DNA from: an uncultured Glaciecola sp.
Lineage (GTDB): Bacteria > Pseudomonadota > Gammaproteobacteria > Enterobacterales > Alteromonadaceae
DNA length: 64,000 nt
Assembly (NCBI GenBank): GCA_947496235.1
Contig: CANMCE010000003.1
Location: forward strand, 248,001 to 312,000
Reading direction: 5' to 3'
Position numbers and translations under genes: made by a program. The notes under the pieces were generated by a model that saw only the letters and a list, made by a program, of their open reading frames with translations, searched no databases and was not told the DNA's origin. Positions 18,822-27,502 of this stretch are shown in pieces; position 1 is the first letter of the stretch, and the number at the start of each line of letters is the position of its first letter.

Positions 18822-19490
18822 TCATTTATCCTCAAACAATCGCCAGTCTATAGGTTGGCGATTTGTTTGAGTCAATATTTGATTTGCCTGGCTAAAATGT
18901 TTACAGCCAAGAAAGCCTCTGTGTGCCGATAACGGCGATGGATGGACGGCTTTTAAAATGGCGTGTTTACTAGCATCTATTAGCTGCGATTTTTTTTGTG
19001 CTGGACTTCCCCAGAGCAAAAACACGACGCCAGATAAATGCTCACTAATGGCTGAAATCACTGCATCTGTGAATTTCTCCCAGCCTCTACCCTTGTGTGA
19101 ATTGGCCTCACCGTTTCTCACGGTCAAAACTGTATTCAGCAACAAGACCCCTTGTTTTGCCCAAGCGGTTAAATCGCCATGACTGGGTGTACTAAAATCA
19201 GTTATATCATTTTCCAATTCTTTAAATATGTTGCGCAAAGAAGGGGGTATTTTATTACCTTTTTTGACTGAGAAGCATAGACCGTGAGCTTGATTTGGTC
19301 CGTGATATGGGTCTTGCCCAATAATCACCACTTTTAGATTGTCTGGCGTTGTATATTTAAACGCGTTAAACACATCTTCTTTTGGTGGATATACAAGAAT
19401 CCCCTGATCCCTTTCCTGCTGTACACTTTCCATCAGATCCTGAAAGTAGTCTTGTTGTTTCTGCTCACCAATCAGTGATTGCCAGTCCAT
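18822..19490 (-). CDS. ung: Uracil-DNA glycosylase, family 1
   Basis: Removes uracil from DNA as the first step of base excision repair. The 222-residue protein has the catalytic water-activating motif GQDPYHGP (58-65, Asp60), FLLWGSPAQ near residue 158 and the DNA-intercalating [11 protein letters not shown] near residue 187. Length and motifs match E. coli Ung. It stands alone, downstream of the thr operon terminator. Confidence 0.98.
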   Translation of the reverse strand: MDWQSLIGEQKQQDYFQDLMESVQQERDQGILVYPPKEDVFNAFKYTTPDNLKVVIIGQDPYHGPNQAHGLCFSVKKGNKIPPSLRNIFKELENDITDFSTPSHGDLTAWAKQGVLLLNTVLTVRNGEANSHKGRGWEKFTDAVISAISEHLSGVVFLLWGSPAQKKSQLIDASKHAILKAVHPSPLSAHRGFLGCKHFSQANQILTQTNRQPIDWRLFEDK

Positions 19491-19530
19491 ATTTTGCGCT
19501 CTGTCTTAGGTCAACTTTTACTTTTATATA

Positions 19531-19556
19531 AAACAAAGGGCGATAAAAATCGCCCT
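19531..19556 (-). terminator. Terminator of the thr operon
   Basis: On the minus strand, stem GGGCGAT and ATCGCCC (19538-19544 and 19549-19555) with a 4-nt loop, followed by TTTGTTTTAT. It lies about 20 nt after the thrC stop. Confidence 0.85.
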
Positions 19557-19576
19557 CTCATTGCTCGCTAGTCAAA

Positions 19577-20863
19577 CTAGTTCTTTAAAGTAGCAAACAT
19601 ATGCGCTTTTAGTGCTTGGTAATCATTTACCATTTCTACCGCCAATGATTTTTTGGCGGAAAATTCAGCCAATACTTTAGGCACAGTGATTGGCTGACCT
19701 AGTACATTTTCTACTGTTTCTTTGAATTTTGCAGGGTGTGCGGTACCAAGAAATACACCTACTTCATCATCTTGCAGTTGTTTGGTCAATGTTCGGTAGC
19801 TAATAGCGGCATGAGGCTCTGACAAATACCCTTGCTGTTGTAACTGACGCATAGCGACCTGAGTATATTCTTCGTCTACAGCTTCACCCGTTAACAAACC
19901 TTTGTCAAAATAGCCTTGCTCAATAAGCGCTTCAATACGTGGCCAATTATTCGGTTGCGCCACATCCATTGCATTCGACATAGTCGGAATGGTCTTTTTC
20001 GGTGCCCACTCGCCGCTAGCTAAATAACGAGGTACTGTATCATTGCTGTTAGTGCCAGCAATGAAGCGCTTAATGGGGAGACCCAACGTTTTTGCAATGA
20101 TCCCAGCGGTTAAATTACCAAAGTTACCACTAGGAACGGCAAAAACAGCTTTTTCTCTTTCATCTTCAGGTAATTGGGCTACAGCTTCAAAGTAGTAGCA
20201 TACCTGGGCGATCAATCGGCTTATATTGATTGAGTTTGCCGAATTAAGATGTAGACCTTCACGTACGTCGGGATCATCAAATGCTGTTTTCACGAGTTGC
20301 TGACAAGCATCAAAATCCGACTCTATCGCAACCGTGTGGATGTTATCCCCTAATGTTGTAAATAACTTTTCTTGCAATGGGCTAATTTTGCCTTTAGGAA
20401 ATAAAATCACCACATTGATGTTGTCTATGCCGTGAAAAGCATGAGCTACAGCTGCACCAGTATCACCAGATGTTGCGGTTAAGATGGTGATTGGCTGTCC
20501 TTTACTAATATGCGCCAGTACCTGCGCCATGAAACGCCCACCGAAATCTTTGAACGCTAAGGTAGGACCATGAAATAGCTCAAGACAATAAGTATTCTCG
20601 TTTACTTTATTTAACGGCGCAGGGAATGTGAAGGCGGCTTTAATCAGAGGTTCCAGTTCAGTAACGGGAATTTCATCGCCAATTAAATGAGAAATAATTT
20701 TTACACTACGCTCAACCAAAGGTAAAGCCAATAACCCTGCAATATCTTGCATAGGGGTTATTTTATCGGGGAAATACAGTCCTTGTTGTTTTCCTAAGCC
20801 TTTTCTTACTGCTTCTGCAAAACTGACTGTGTCGCTTGCATCTTTTAGATTTACTAATTTCAC
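19577..20863 (-). CDS. thrC: Threonine synthase
   Basis: PLP enzyme converting O-phosphohomoserine to threonine and phosphate. The 428-residue length matches the E. coli type. Visible motifs are FHGPTLAFKDFGGRFMAQ near residue 103 with the PLP lysine, TATSGDTGAAV near residue 136 and the phosphate-binding VPSGNFGN near residue 249. It is the last gene of thrABC, 27 nt after thrB. Confidence 0.98.
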   Translation of the reverse strand: MKLVNLKDASDTVSFAEAVRKGLGKQQGLYFPDKITPMQDIAGLLALPLVERSVKIISHLIGDEIPVTELEPLIKAAFTFPAPLNKVNENTYCLELFHGPTLAFKDFGGRFMAQVLAHISKGQPITILTATSGDTGAAVAHAFHGIDNINVVILFPKGKISPLQEKLFTTLGDNIHTVAIESDFDACQQLVKTAFDDPDVREGLHLNSANSINISRLIAQVCYYFEAVAQLPEDEREKAVFAVPSGNFGNLTAGIIAKTLGLPIKRFIAGTNSNDTVPRYLASGEWAPKKTIPTMSNAMDVAQPNNWPRIEALIEQGYFDKGLLTGEAVDEEYTQVAMRQLQQQGYLSEPHAAISYRTLTKQLQDDEVGVFLGTAHPAKFKETVENVLGQPITVPKVLAEFSAKKSLAVEMVNDYQALKAHMFATLKN

Positions 20864-20890
20864 TTCTATTTCCTATTACATGGCATCGTA

Positions 20891-21838
20891 TTATTCAGAA
20901 ATAACACGAGTACCAGCAGTATCAATGTTACATATATGGCTGAAGCCATCAGCATTTTGTACGTAATGCTGGTTTAACCAATTTTCAATATTCTTTGCTG
21001 CGTCTAGGTTGTCAGTCACCGCAAAAACTGTTGGTCCAGAGCCTGAAATACCAAAGGCCAAGCCTTGTTGACTTGCAACATAATCACGGGCTTTATCAAA
21101 CATGGGCAATAACGATTTACGGTATTTTTCGGCAATCACATCTGTCATAACCTTGGCAGCAATTTGGCGATCACCACGATATAAGGCATCAACGAACACC
21201 GCCATTTGTCTTCCAAACGTTAAGCATGTAGACATATCATATTGTTTTGGCAAAATTTTTCTAGCAGCAGCAGTAGATACCGACAAACCTGAATAACTGG
21301 CGATCCAATACCAATCATCGAATACAGGCAAAGATAATGCCACCGCATCCTCAAGACCTGACATTAATGTCATACCGCCAATATAACTTGGTGCTACGTT
21401 GTCGTAATGAATACTGCCGCTAATTTGCCCTTCTAATTCACCCATCATTAATAATAGCGTATTTTCATCGAAGGGCTTATTTGCATGAGCATTTAACGCA
21501 TAAAAAGCAGCCACAATCGAACTAGCACTAGAGCCAAGTCCACTGCCAATTGGCAGGGCTTTATGCAAATGCATAGCGACTTTTAAAGGCGCATGTCCAT
21601 GCTTCACTAGTGCATTTTGAAAGTATTCAAAACACTGGGTGACTATATTGTTTTGGGTACCACTGGGAAGGCGATCGCTAAATCGCCCATCCACGGTTAG
21701 GGCAAATGTATCTGCGTCCGTAACTTCAACCCAATCCCCAAGTTGAGTTCCATCTATTGGCGCTAACGCTGCACCTAAAATATCAAAACCAAGGCTTACA
21801 TTACCTATAGAAGCAGGTGCAAATGCTCTTGTTGCCAT
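20891..21838 (-). CDS. thrB: Homoserine kinase
   Basis: GHMP-family kinase that phosphorylates homoserine for threonine synthesis. The 315 residues contain the ATP-binding motif LPIGSGLGSSASSIVA near residue 92 and the C-terminal GHMP loop FGISGSGPTVFA near residue 258. The start codon directly follows the thrA stop with no gap, implying translational coupling. Confidence 0.97.
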   Translation of the reverse strand: MATRAFAPASIGNVSLGFDILGAALAPIDGTQLGDWVEVTDADTFALTVDGRFSDRLPSGTQNNIVTQCFEYFQNALVKHGHAPLKVAMHLHKALPIGSGLGSSASSIVAAFYALNAHANKPFDENTLLLMMGELEGQISGSIHYDNVAPSYIGGMTLMSGLEDAVALSLPVFDDWYWIASYSGLSVSTAAARKILPKQYDMSTCLTFGRQMAVFVDALYRGDRQIAAKVMTDVIAEKYRKSLLPMFDKARDYVASQQGLAFGISGSGPTVFAVTDNLDAAKNIENWLNQHYVQNADGFSHICNIDTAGTRVISE

Positions 21839-24304
21839 TTATTGATACTCCAATTCATTTGGGATGGTACGCAATAAATCAGCAAACACGCCCGCAGCGG
21901 TCACAGTAGCGCCCGCTCCGTAACCACGAATAACAAATGGAATCGGTGAATAATAAGTAGAATGTATTGCCAGCGCATTTTCACCGTCTTTTACCGCCGC
22001 CAATGGATGCGTCTGCTCGACAGCTTGAATACTCACTTTACATTGACCGTCTTTGATCGAGCCAACATATCTAAGGACTTTATTTTCAGCCTGAGCTTTG
22101 CTCACCATGTCAGAAACTTTTTGATCTAACGCCGGTAGGTTAGCCATAAATTGTGCGACGTCGCCGCTAGCATCAAAATCATCAGGCAAAACCGATTCAA
22201 TTTTAATATCATCTAGTTCAAGGCGCATACCTGATTCACGCGCCATGATTAGCAACTTTCGCGCTACATCCATGCCACTTAAATCATCACGAGGATCAGG
22301 CTCGGTAAAGCCTTTTTCTTTAGCGACTTTGGTTGCCTCAGACAAGGTTAATCCTTCATCAAGCTTACCAAATACAAAAGATAGCGAGCCAGACAAGATC
22401 CCTTCGAAGGTTTCAAGTTTGTCACCTGCTAGCACAAGCTTTTGTAAGTTATCAATGACAGGCAGACCTGCGCCAACCGTAGTTTCATACAAGTAGCAAC
22501 GCTTCACGTTTTGGGCAGCTTTATGTAGCTGTTGATAATATTTATAACTGGCCGTATTGGCTTTTTTATTCGGCGTAACAACGTGGAAGCCAGCTTCTAA
22601 CATATTGATGTATTGATCAGCCACCTCTTGACTGCTGGTACAATCAATAATCACTGGATTAGTTAGGCTGTTGGTGCGCACAAATTCAGCTACTGCGTCT
22701 ACTGAAAACGCCTCTTTGCTGGCCGCTAAGTCTGCTTTCCAATCTTGGTCAATGGCAATACCACCGGCCTTAAGTAAATTAGCCTTGCTGTTGGCGATAC
22801 CATAAACAGTGAGTTTTATATCCTTAGTTGCAAGTAGTTTTTGTTGCACATGCATTTGTCTAAGTAGTTCTTCGCCTACAGTGCCACAGCCCACAAAAAA
22901 CACATCCAATGGTTGATTGGAGGAGAAAAAGTTTTGATGTATAACTTTCACTGCTTTGCGCGCTTTACTGTTTTCAATCACAGTTGAAATAGAACGCTCT
23001 GATGACCCTTGCGCGATCGCTACATTATTGACTCTTGCTTGGGCCAAGGCATTAAAAAACTTCGCTGCCATACCTTTAGATTCTCGCATACCATCGCCCA
23101 CTAAGGTGACTATGGCTAAATGCTTGCGTACTTCAATTGGCTCTAATAAGTGGTTGCTCAATTCAAGGGCAAAACTTTCTTCTAATAATTCTTGTGCTTT
23201 CTCTGCATCTTTGTTTTGAATACAGAAACTAATGCTATATTCCGACGAACTTTGAGTAATCAGGGATATAGAAATATTGCCTTTTGAAATCACATCAAAA
23301 ATGCGGCTCGCCATGCCTACCATGCCCTTCATGCCAGGACCGGATACATTAAACATCACAATATCTTCAAGGTGCGAAATACCCTTAACACTGGTCCATT
23401 TTTCACTGGGTTCGTTAGATATTAGCGTACCGGGTGCTGCGGGATTCAAGGTATTACGAATTAAACAAGGAATTCCAAATTGCGCGATAGGACCAATAGT
23501 TTTTGGATGTAACACCTTAGCCCCAAAATAAGATAACTCCATGGCTTCTTGATAGGTAAGTTTATCCAGTAATACCGCACCTTCTACTTGATTGGGATCA
23601 GCATTGTAAACACCGTCAACATCAGTCCAGATTTCACAGCAGTTCGCATTAATACAAGCAGCTAAAATTGCCGCTGAATAATCAGAACCGTTGCGGCCCA
23701 ACGTCACCTTTTCGCCTAGCTCATTCACAGCGACAAAGCCTGGCATTACCAAAAACTCGCTACCGTCTGTGTTTATTTCGCTGCAACGAGCGCGGCTTTC
23801 TGATAACAAGGCTAAACTATCTAAATAGTCCCCTTCTGCGATAATGTAATCTACTGGATCGATTATTTTATTGCTTATGCCCTTGGCGGATAAGATGGCG
23901 CTAAAAATATTGACACTGACGTATTCGCCCATGCTTAAAATGCCAGCAGTAACTTGATCTGGGCAGCTTTTTAGTAGACTAATGCCCTGTAGTTGTTGCT
24001 CTAAATTATCAAGTTTATTTTGTATATATTCTGCTAAAGGAGGGTAATTAAAGTTATCGAGAGTGTCATTGAGTTCTTTTGCAATACCTTTTAAGGTCAT
24101 AGTCAATTTAGCAAAAAGTTCACCATAATCTTGATTCTTATGCGCTTGTTCACATAGTAAAGACAGCGCATTAGTGACCCCTTTGGGCGCAGATAAAACT
24201 ACCGCAGCCCCTTCTGCCTGATGCGTTTGTTGGCTGATATCAAATACTCGCAAGTACCGTTGAGCATCGGCCAAAGACGAACCACCAAACTTCAACACTT
24301 TCAT
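21839..24304 (-). CDS. thrA: Bifunctional aspartokinase / homoserine dehydrogenase I
   Basis: Catalyses the first and third steps from aspartate to homoserine, the branch point for threonine and methionine. The 821-residue protein has the aspartokinase domain ([12 protein letters not shown] start, [10 protein letters not shown] near residue 205), tandem ACT domains (about 320-460) and a homoserine dehydrogenase domain ([13 protein letters not shown] near residue 470, and [12 protein letters not shown] with the downstream catalytic region near residue 640). Length matches E. coli ThrA (820). The leader peptide, attenuator and MetJ-like box upstream suggest control by Thr/Ile supply and by methionine status. 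Confidence 0.97.
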   Translation of the reverse strand: MKVLKFGGSSLADAQRYLRVFDISQQTHQAEGAAVVLSAPKGVTNALSLLCEQAHKNQDYGELFAKLTMTLKGIAKELNDTLDNFNYPPLAEYIQNKLDNLEQQLQGISLLKSCPDQVTAGILSMGEYVSVNIFSAILSAKGISNKIIDPVDYIIAEGDYLDSLALLSESRARCSEINTDGSEFLVMPGFVAVNELGEKVTLGRNGSDYSAAILAACINANCCEIWTDVDGVYNADPNQVEGAVLLDKLTYQEAMELSYFGAKVLHPKTIGPIAQFGIPCLIRNTLNPAAPGTLISNEPSEKWTSVKGISHLEDIVMFNVSGPGMKGMVGMASRIFDVISKGNISISLITQSSSEYSISFCIQNKDAEKAQELLEESFALELSNHLLEPIEVRKHLAIVTLVGDGMRESKGMAAKFFNALAQARVNNVAIAQGSSERSISTVIENSKARKAVKVIHQNFFSSNQPLDVFFVGCGTVGEELLRQMHVQQKLLATKDIKLTVYGIANSKANLLKAGGIAIDQDWKADLAASKEAFSVDAVAEFVRTNSLTNPVIIDCTSSQEVADQYINMLEAGFHVVTPNKKANTASYKYYQQLHKAAQNVKRCYLYETTVGAGLPVIDNLQKLVLAGDKLETFEGILSGSLSFVFGKLDEGLTLSEATKVAKEKGFTEPDPRDDLSGMDVARKLLIMARESGMRLELDDIKIESVLPDDFDASGDVAQFMANLPALDQKVSDMVSKAQAENKVLRYVGSIKDGQCKVSIQAVEQTHPLAAVKDGENALAIHSTYYSPIPFVIRGYGAGATVTAAGVFADLLRTIPNELEYQ

Positions 24305-24358
24305 TCGAGACTCCTCGCTCTCTTAAATTTTAATTTGCTCAATTCAATGCCTTTGATA

Positions 24359-24390
24359 CAAAAAAGCCCGCTATATTTGCGGGCTTTCGT
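24359..24390 (-). terminator. thr operon attenuator
   Basis: On the minus strand, stem AAAGCCCGC and GCGGGCTTT (24379-24387 and 24363-24371) with a 7-nt loop and six T residues. It lies between the leader peptide and thrA, the classical position of a transcription attenuator controlled by ribosome stalling on Thr and Ile codons. Confidence 0.88.
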
Positions 24391-24410
24391 TATCAGGAAT
24401 CTGGCACTGG

Positions 24411-24476
24411 CTAACGACCGCCCTCAATAGAGGTGGTAATAATAATCATGTCGTTAGTCATTAGAATTGTTTTCAT
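24411..24476 (-). CDS. thrL: thr operon leader peptide
   Basis: A 21-residue frame reading MKTILMTNDMIIITTSIEGG plus a final Arg, with four Thr and five Ile codons. That composition is expected of a leader peptide sensing threonyl- and isoleucyl-tRNA. It ends 21 nt before the attenuator stem. No ribosome binding site precedes the ATG. If the TTGACA at 24506-24511 is the -35, the transcript would begin at or very near the ATG and be leaderless. Confidence 0.85.
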   Translation of the reverse strand: MKTILMTNDMIIITTSIEGGR

Positions 24477-24482
24477 GGCGCC

Positions 24483-24511
24483 AATTTGCCGTATAGACGT
24501 CTAAATGTCAA
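24483..24511 (-). promoter_or_regulatory. thr promoter with MetJ-type boxes in the spacer
   Basis: On the minus strand there is a perfect -35 TTGACA (24511-24506) and, 17 nt on, a weak -10 CAAATT (24488-24483). The spacer holds AGACGTCT (24495-24502), an exact MetJ consensus box inside the 10-bp palindrome TAGACGTCTA. The flanking 8-bp registers, 24487-24494 and 24503-24510, each match 5 of 8. Repression by MetJ is an inference; the -10 assignment is tentative. Confidence 0.6.
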
Positions 24512-24931
24512 TACCGAACCTCGATAAAATCAGATAAATATGATCATATCAATTTAACTTGGGAAGTTTTCAATGTTTTGGAATTCAATGTTTTCAATAA
24601 GTTAGGAAAAATGACAGATTTTTTCTGATCAAAATTTTCATTTTGGGTGGGAATTTTTATATTTTAATTGGGGATTCTGATCTTCATATTTATTGTAAAT
24701 AAGCGCTTCGCAATCCAAATTAATTTGGCAAAAAAAGTTCCCCACTCATTTTACGGCTGAACAATTTGATAGATTTAATCATTGTCAGACTTTTTTACAA
24801 ACCACGTCAAATAAATCAATAAATGATTGAAAAAATTAGCTTTATTTTTTGGCGTAATTATTGCCTTAGAATCTATACGGCAATTTTTTAATCACTTTTG
24901 CTTTTAATATCACATAACAGAAAGGAATCGA
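24512..24931. other. AT-rich intergenic region between thr operon and PEP-CTERM gene
   Basis: No open frame of note. It contains a short direct repeat TTCAATGTTTT near 24570-24600, the second copy of a 12-bp element (TCTATACGGCAA at 24872-24883) whose inverted partner lies at 24486-24497, and a candidate sigma-54 promoter at 24849-24865. Otherwise very AT-rich, consistent with promoter and spacer DNA. Confidence 0.6.
24849..24865 (+). promoter_or_regulatory. Candidate sigma-54 (RpoN) promoter of PEP-CTERM gene
   Basis: TTGGC (24849-24853) and TTGC (24861-24864) place the invariant GG and GC exactly 10 nt apart, as in -24/-12 promoters. It is 67 nt before the ATG. Several PEP-CTERM genes in other proteobacteria are controlled by the PrsK/PrsR system with RpoN. 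The middle of the site (GTA for ACG) departs from consensus. Confidence 0.55.
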
Positions 24932-25708
24932 ATGTTCACAAAAACATCTAAACTAAATCTTTTAAAATATGGTGCTGCGGCGCTTTTATTTTCTGCCTTT
25001 ACAACTCAAGCTGCGCCTATTCCCATCGACTTATCAACATGGCAATCAGATGGCACTACAACTTGGCAGCTCCAACCTGGGAACGATACTGTAAGACAAA
25101 CCCAAAACACAGATCCCACTATCTTTTTTAAAGACGGTGAGAATGCTCAGGGCACTCAAATATCTGGTCGCATTTCCAGTAATTACGGCGGAGACGACGA
25201 CTTTATTGGTTTTGTTTTGGGATATCAAGACAACGAGCTTACTTCTGCTAGTGCAGAGTATATTTTGATAGATTGGAAGCAGGGAGATCAATCCTTTCCT
25301 GGTCTAGGTCAAGCGTTCGACGGCTTGGCAGCTTCTGTTGTAACAGGTGCTGCAGCTGATTCGGAATTTTGGACACATACAGGTGCTGTTAGCGAAGTTA
25401 CCAGAGCAACTACTCTAGGTTCAACTGGCTGGGTCACCGGTACCGAGTATTTGTTTGACATAGTTTTTACTTCAAATTTGATACAAGTATACGTTGATAA
25501 CGTACTTGAGTTGAACTTTACTGCTGCCGATGCTGGACTTGCTTCATTTGGTGATGGTTCGGTAGGTTTTTACAACTACTCTCAACAGAACGTATTATAT
25601 GCTGGCCTAACAGAACAGCAGGTTGTTCCTACAGTTTCTACCCCTGCCGCACTTGGCTTGTTTGTAATGGGTATCGCAGGTCTTGCGTTTAGACGCAAAA
25701 CAGCGTGA
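24932..25708 (+). CDS. PEP-CTERM-type secreted protein with thrombospondin C-like domain
   Basis: A 258-residue secreted protein. Signal peptide about residues 1-27 (ending TTQAAP). The central domain carries DDDFIGFVLGYQ and YILIDWKQG, the pattern of the thrombospondin C-terminal lectin-like fold. The C-terminus is a sorting signal: VSTPAALGLFVMGIAGLAF then RRK, a PEP-CTERM variant with STP in place of the usual EP motif. It would be processed by an exosortase, which is not in the window. AAAGGAA precedes the ATG. The partner gene on the other strand carries a similar C-terminus. Confidence 0.85.
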   Translation: MFTKTSKLNLLKYGAAALLFSAFTTQAAPIPIDLSTWQSDGTTTWQLQPGNDTVRQTQNTDPTIFFKDGENAQGTQISGRISSNYGGDDDFIGFVLGYQDNELTSASAEYILIDWKQGDQSFPGLGQAFDGLAASVVTGAAADSEFWTHTGAVSEVTRATTLGSTGWVTGTEYLFDIVFTSNLIQVYVDNVLELNFTAADAGLASFGDGSVGFYNYSQQNVLYAGLTEQQVVPTVSTPAALGLFVMGIAGLAFRRKTA

Positions 25709-25733
25709 TATACTGACATAGTGACGTTTTCTT

Positions 25734-25758
25734 AAAAGCCGATTCGTCGGCTTTTTTT
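25734..25758 (+). terminator. Terminator after PEP-CTERM gene
   Basis: Stem AAAGCCGA (25735-25742) and TCGGCTTT (25747-25754) around a stable TTCG loop, followed by a T-run. Confidence 0.9.
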
Positions 25759-25852
25759 ATGTCTTTCGTGAAAGCATATTTATCATGGGACAAGTATAGC
25801 CAGGGCCCGAACCTATAGTGAGCCCCAGTCTCCTCTCTAAAATGTCTCAATT

Positions 25853-26527
25853 TTATGCTCTGTTCCCTCTACGCCTTAAAAGCCCAAAAACTGCAAATGA
25901 TAGTAACAAGACAGTACTAGGCGCTGAGACTCTAGAGAAACTAATGGCTTGGTTATTGATATTGAGTACTTCAAAGGATACCCACACATCGGATAGTGAA
26001 GTGAACGAAAAATTCATACCGAAAACGCCACCGTCTCTAAATTCTGCGGGCGGTTCAGGCTGAGGGTTAAAAGATAGACTATCAAGATCTATTACACCGC
26101 CTGAACTTGTGGAAAATTCAAAGTTAACCTGGAAAATATCTTCTAAGCTTCTCTGATTTTTAACCATCAACGTTAGGCTAGAAAAGTCATCGATGGGAGT
26201 ATCTAGCAGTTCTATCATTAAAGGGGCAACATTGCCCTCACTAGCGATTGCAAAACCCAAATCAAAGACTTGTGGATTTTCCACATCTTCAACCACAAAT
26301 GTAGGTTTCGTACTAGGCAACGCCGGCGGTTCTGGCTGTGGATTAAAACCAAACAAGACTAATGGGTTGATATCATCTAGGCTATTGCCCTTTAACAAAG
26401 TAGCATTATCCCATGAAAGCAAGGCCGCGTTAGCAGTTTGGCTAGCCATCATAAAGAGCATAGTGGTAATTAAAAATAAAGGTGTTTGAATTAACTTGGT
26501 GTAGGCATTTTGTTTGTGCAGATACAT
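25853..26527 (-). CDS. PEP-CTERM-like secreted protein with two FNPQPEPPA motifs
   Basis: A secreted protein of 224 residues from the ATG at 26527, chosen because AAAGGAG lies 9 nt upstream; two ATGs at 26536 and 26533 are too close to that site. The signal peptide ends near SQTANA-A. The striking feature is a motif present twice, GFNPQPEPPA in the N-terminal third and SFNPQPEPPA about 100 residues later. The C-terminus is VSAPSTVLLLSFAVFGLLRRR, a PEP-CTERM-like sorting tail. Function unknown. It is next to, but convergent with, another PEP-CTERM-type gene. Confidence 0.8.
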   Translation of the reverse strand: MYLHKQNAYTKLIQTPLFLITTMLFMMASQTANAALLSWDNATLLKGNSLDDINPLVLFGFNPQPEPPALPSTKPTFVVEDVENPQVFDLGFAIASEGNVAPLMIELLDTPIDDFSSLTLMVKNQRSLEDIFQVNFEFSTSSGGVIDLDSLSFNPQPEPPAEFRDGGVFGMNFSFTSLSDVWVSFEVLNINNQAISFSRVSAPSTVLLLSFAVFGLLRRRGNRA

Positions 26528-26790
26528 AAGCATCATCTCCTTTTGTTGCTAGTAGAAAAAGTATAGTAGTAAATGCAAAGTCCACCAGTTATATAATGCG
26601 TCAAAGTAAGCAAACCCGTGATTAACCTAGCTATTAATTTTTATTTATCTTTTTTTATGAGACACCAATTCAAAAATTAACAGATTTTAAATCTCCTTTT
26701 ATCAAAACTCCGACTGGTTTTTCACGCAAATATTATTGATTATTCAGCCAGATGCCTTTAATGTAGTTAAAAAAATTTTAAGGACAGCTA

Positions 26791-27333
26791 ATGCCAGTAC
26801 AAATTAACTTTGAATTATCTGACAACGACTTGGAACATTTTCGTGCATTGATGAAGGATGCGCTTGCAAAAGCCACCCAATATTCAAGCGAAGAAATCAT
26901 TACCAAAGCAAAAGAAGTCTGTGATGAAATGTCTCAAGCAACACTTCCAGATTTTGTTGCTGAGCGTTTAGATTGTTTAAAGACCTTAATCGCCGCCCTT
27001 GAAGATCCTGAATGGCAAATGCCTGAAGATGAAAAAACAGAAGTGTTGACTTCCCTAGCCTACTTCACTGAGCCGCATGATTTAGTACCAGATCATATCC
27101 CAGGCCTTGGTTATGTAGACGATGCCATAATGATTGAATTGGTTATTCAAGATTTATCTCAAGATCTTGATGCCTATAACAGATTCTGCGAATTTAGACG
27201 TATTGAAGAAAACCGTAGAGGTGATCAAGCGAATGTTAATCGCGAAGTTTGGATCGATGCTACTCGTAAAGAAATTCGAAGTGGATTTAGACGTCGCCGT
27301 AAAGAAGGCAAGCGCAGAAGAATTTTTGGTTAA
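26791..27333 (+). CDS. YkvA-family (DUF1232) protein
   Basis: A 180-residue protein whose middle (LTSLAYFTEPHDLVPDHIPG followed by LGYVDDAIMI, about residues 88-117) has the P-D-IPG-LGYVDDA pattern of the YkvA/DUF1232 domain. Here it looks soluble rather than membrane-bound. The C-terminal 30 residues are very basic (RSGFRRRRKEGKRRR), suggesting nucleic-acid or membrane contact. AAGGA precedes the ATG. A strong terminator follows. Function unknown. Confidence 0.75.
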   Translation: MPVQINFELSDNDLEHFRALMKDALAKATQYSSEEIITKAKEVCDEMSQATLPDFVAERLDCLKTLIAALEDPEWQMPEDEKTEVLTSLAYFTEPHDLVPDHIPGLGYVDDAIMIELVIQDLSQDLDAYNRFCEFRRIEENRRGDQANVNREVWIDATRKEIRSGFRRRRKEGKRRRIFG

Positions 27334-27353
27334 TCTAACCAACTCGAAAACAT

Positions 27354-27381
27354 TGGCGCTATCTACTAGCGCCATTTTTTT
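27354..27381 (+). terminator. Terminator after YkvA-family gene
   Basis: Stem TGGCGCTA (27354-27361) and TAGCGCCA (27367-27374), 5-nt loop, then seven T residues. Confidence 0.93.
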
Positions 27382-27502
27382 ATCTAAAATCAATGCATGT
27401 CTCATTCATCATAGAAGACTAAAGTACACTAGGTTTCTAGTTTTGTTTTGGTTATGGTGAGTTGCAAACAGGGTTATTTCGTCATTTTTAGAGCTTTATT
27501 GT

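Noticed and set aside
22245-23531. Long plus-strand open frames within thrA
   Set aside because: They lie antisense to a well-identified gene, have no ribosome binding site and show no family resemblance.
24489-24495. TATACG as the -10 of the thr promoter
   Set aside because: It is only about 10 nt from TTGACA, and no other -35 lies at 16-18 nt upstream.
26540-26790. Possible sigma-54 promoter for the second PEP-CTERM-like gene
   Set aside because: No GG-N10-GC pair with the right sequence on the minus strand in the gap.
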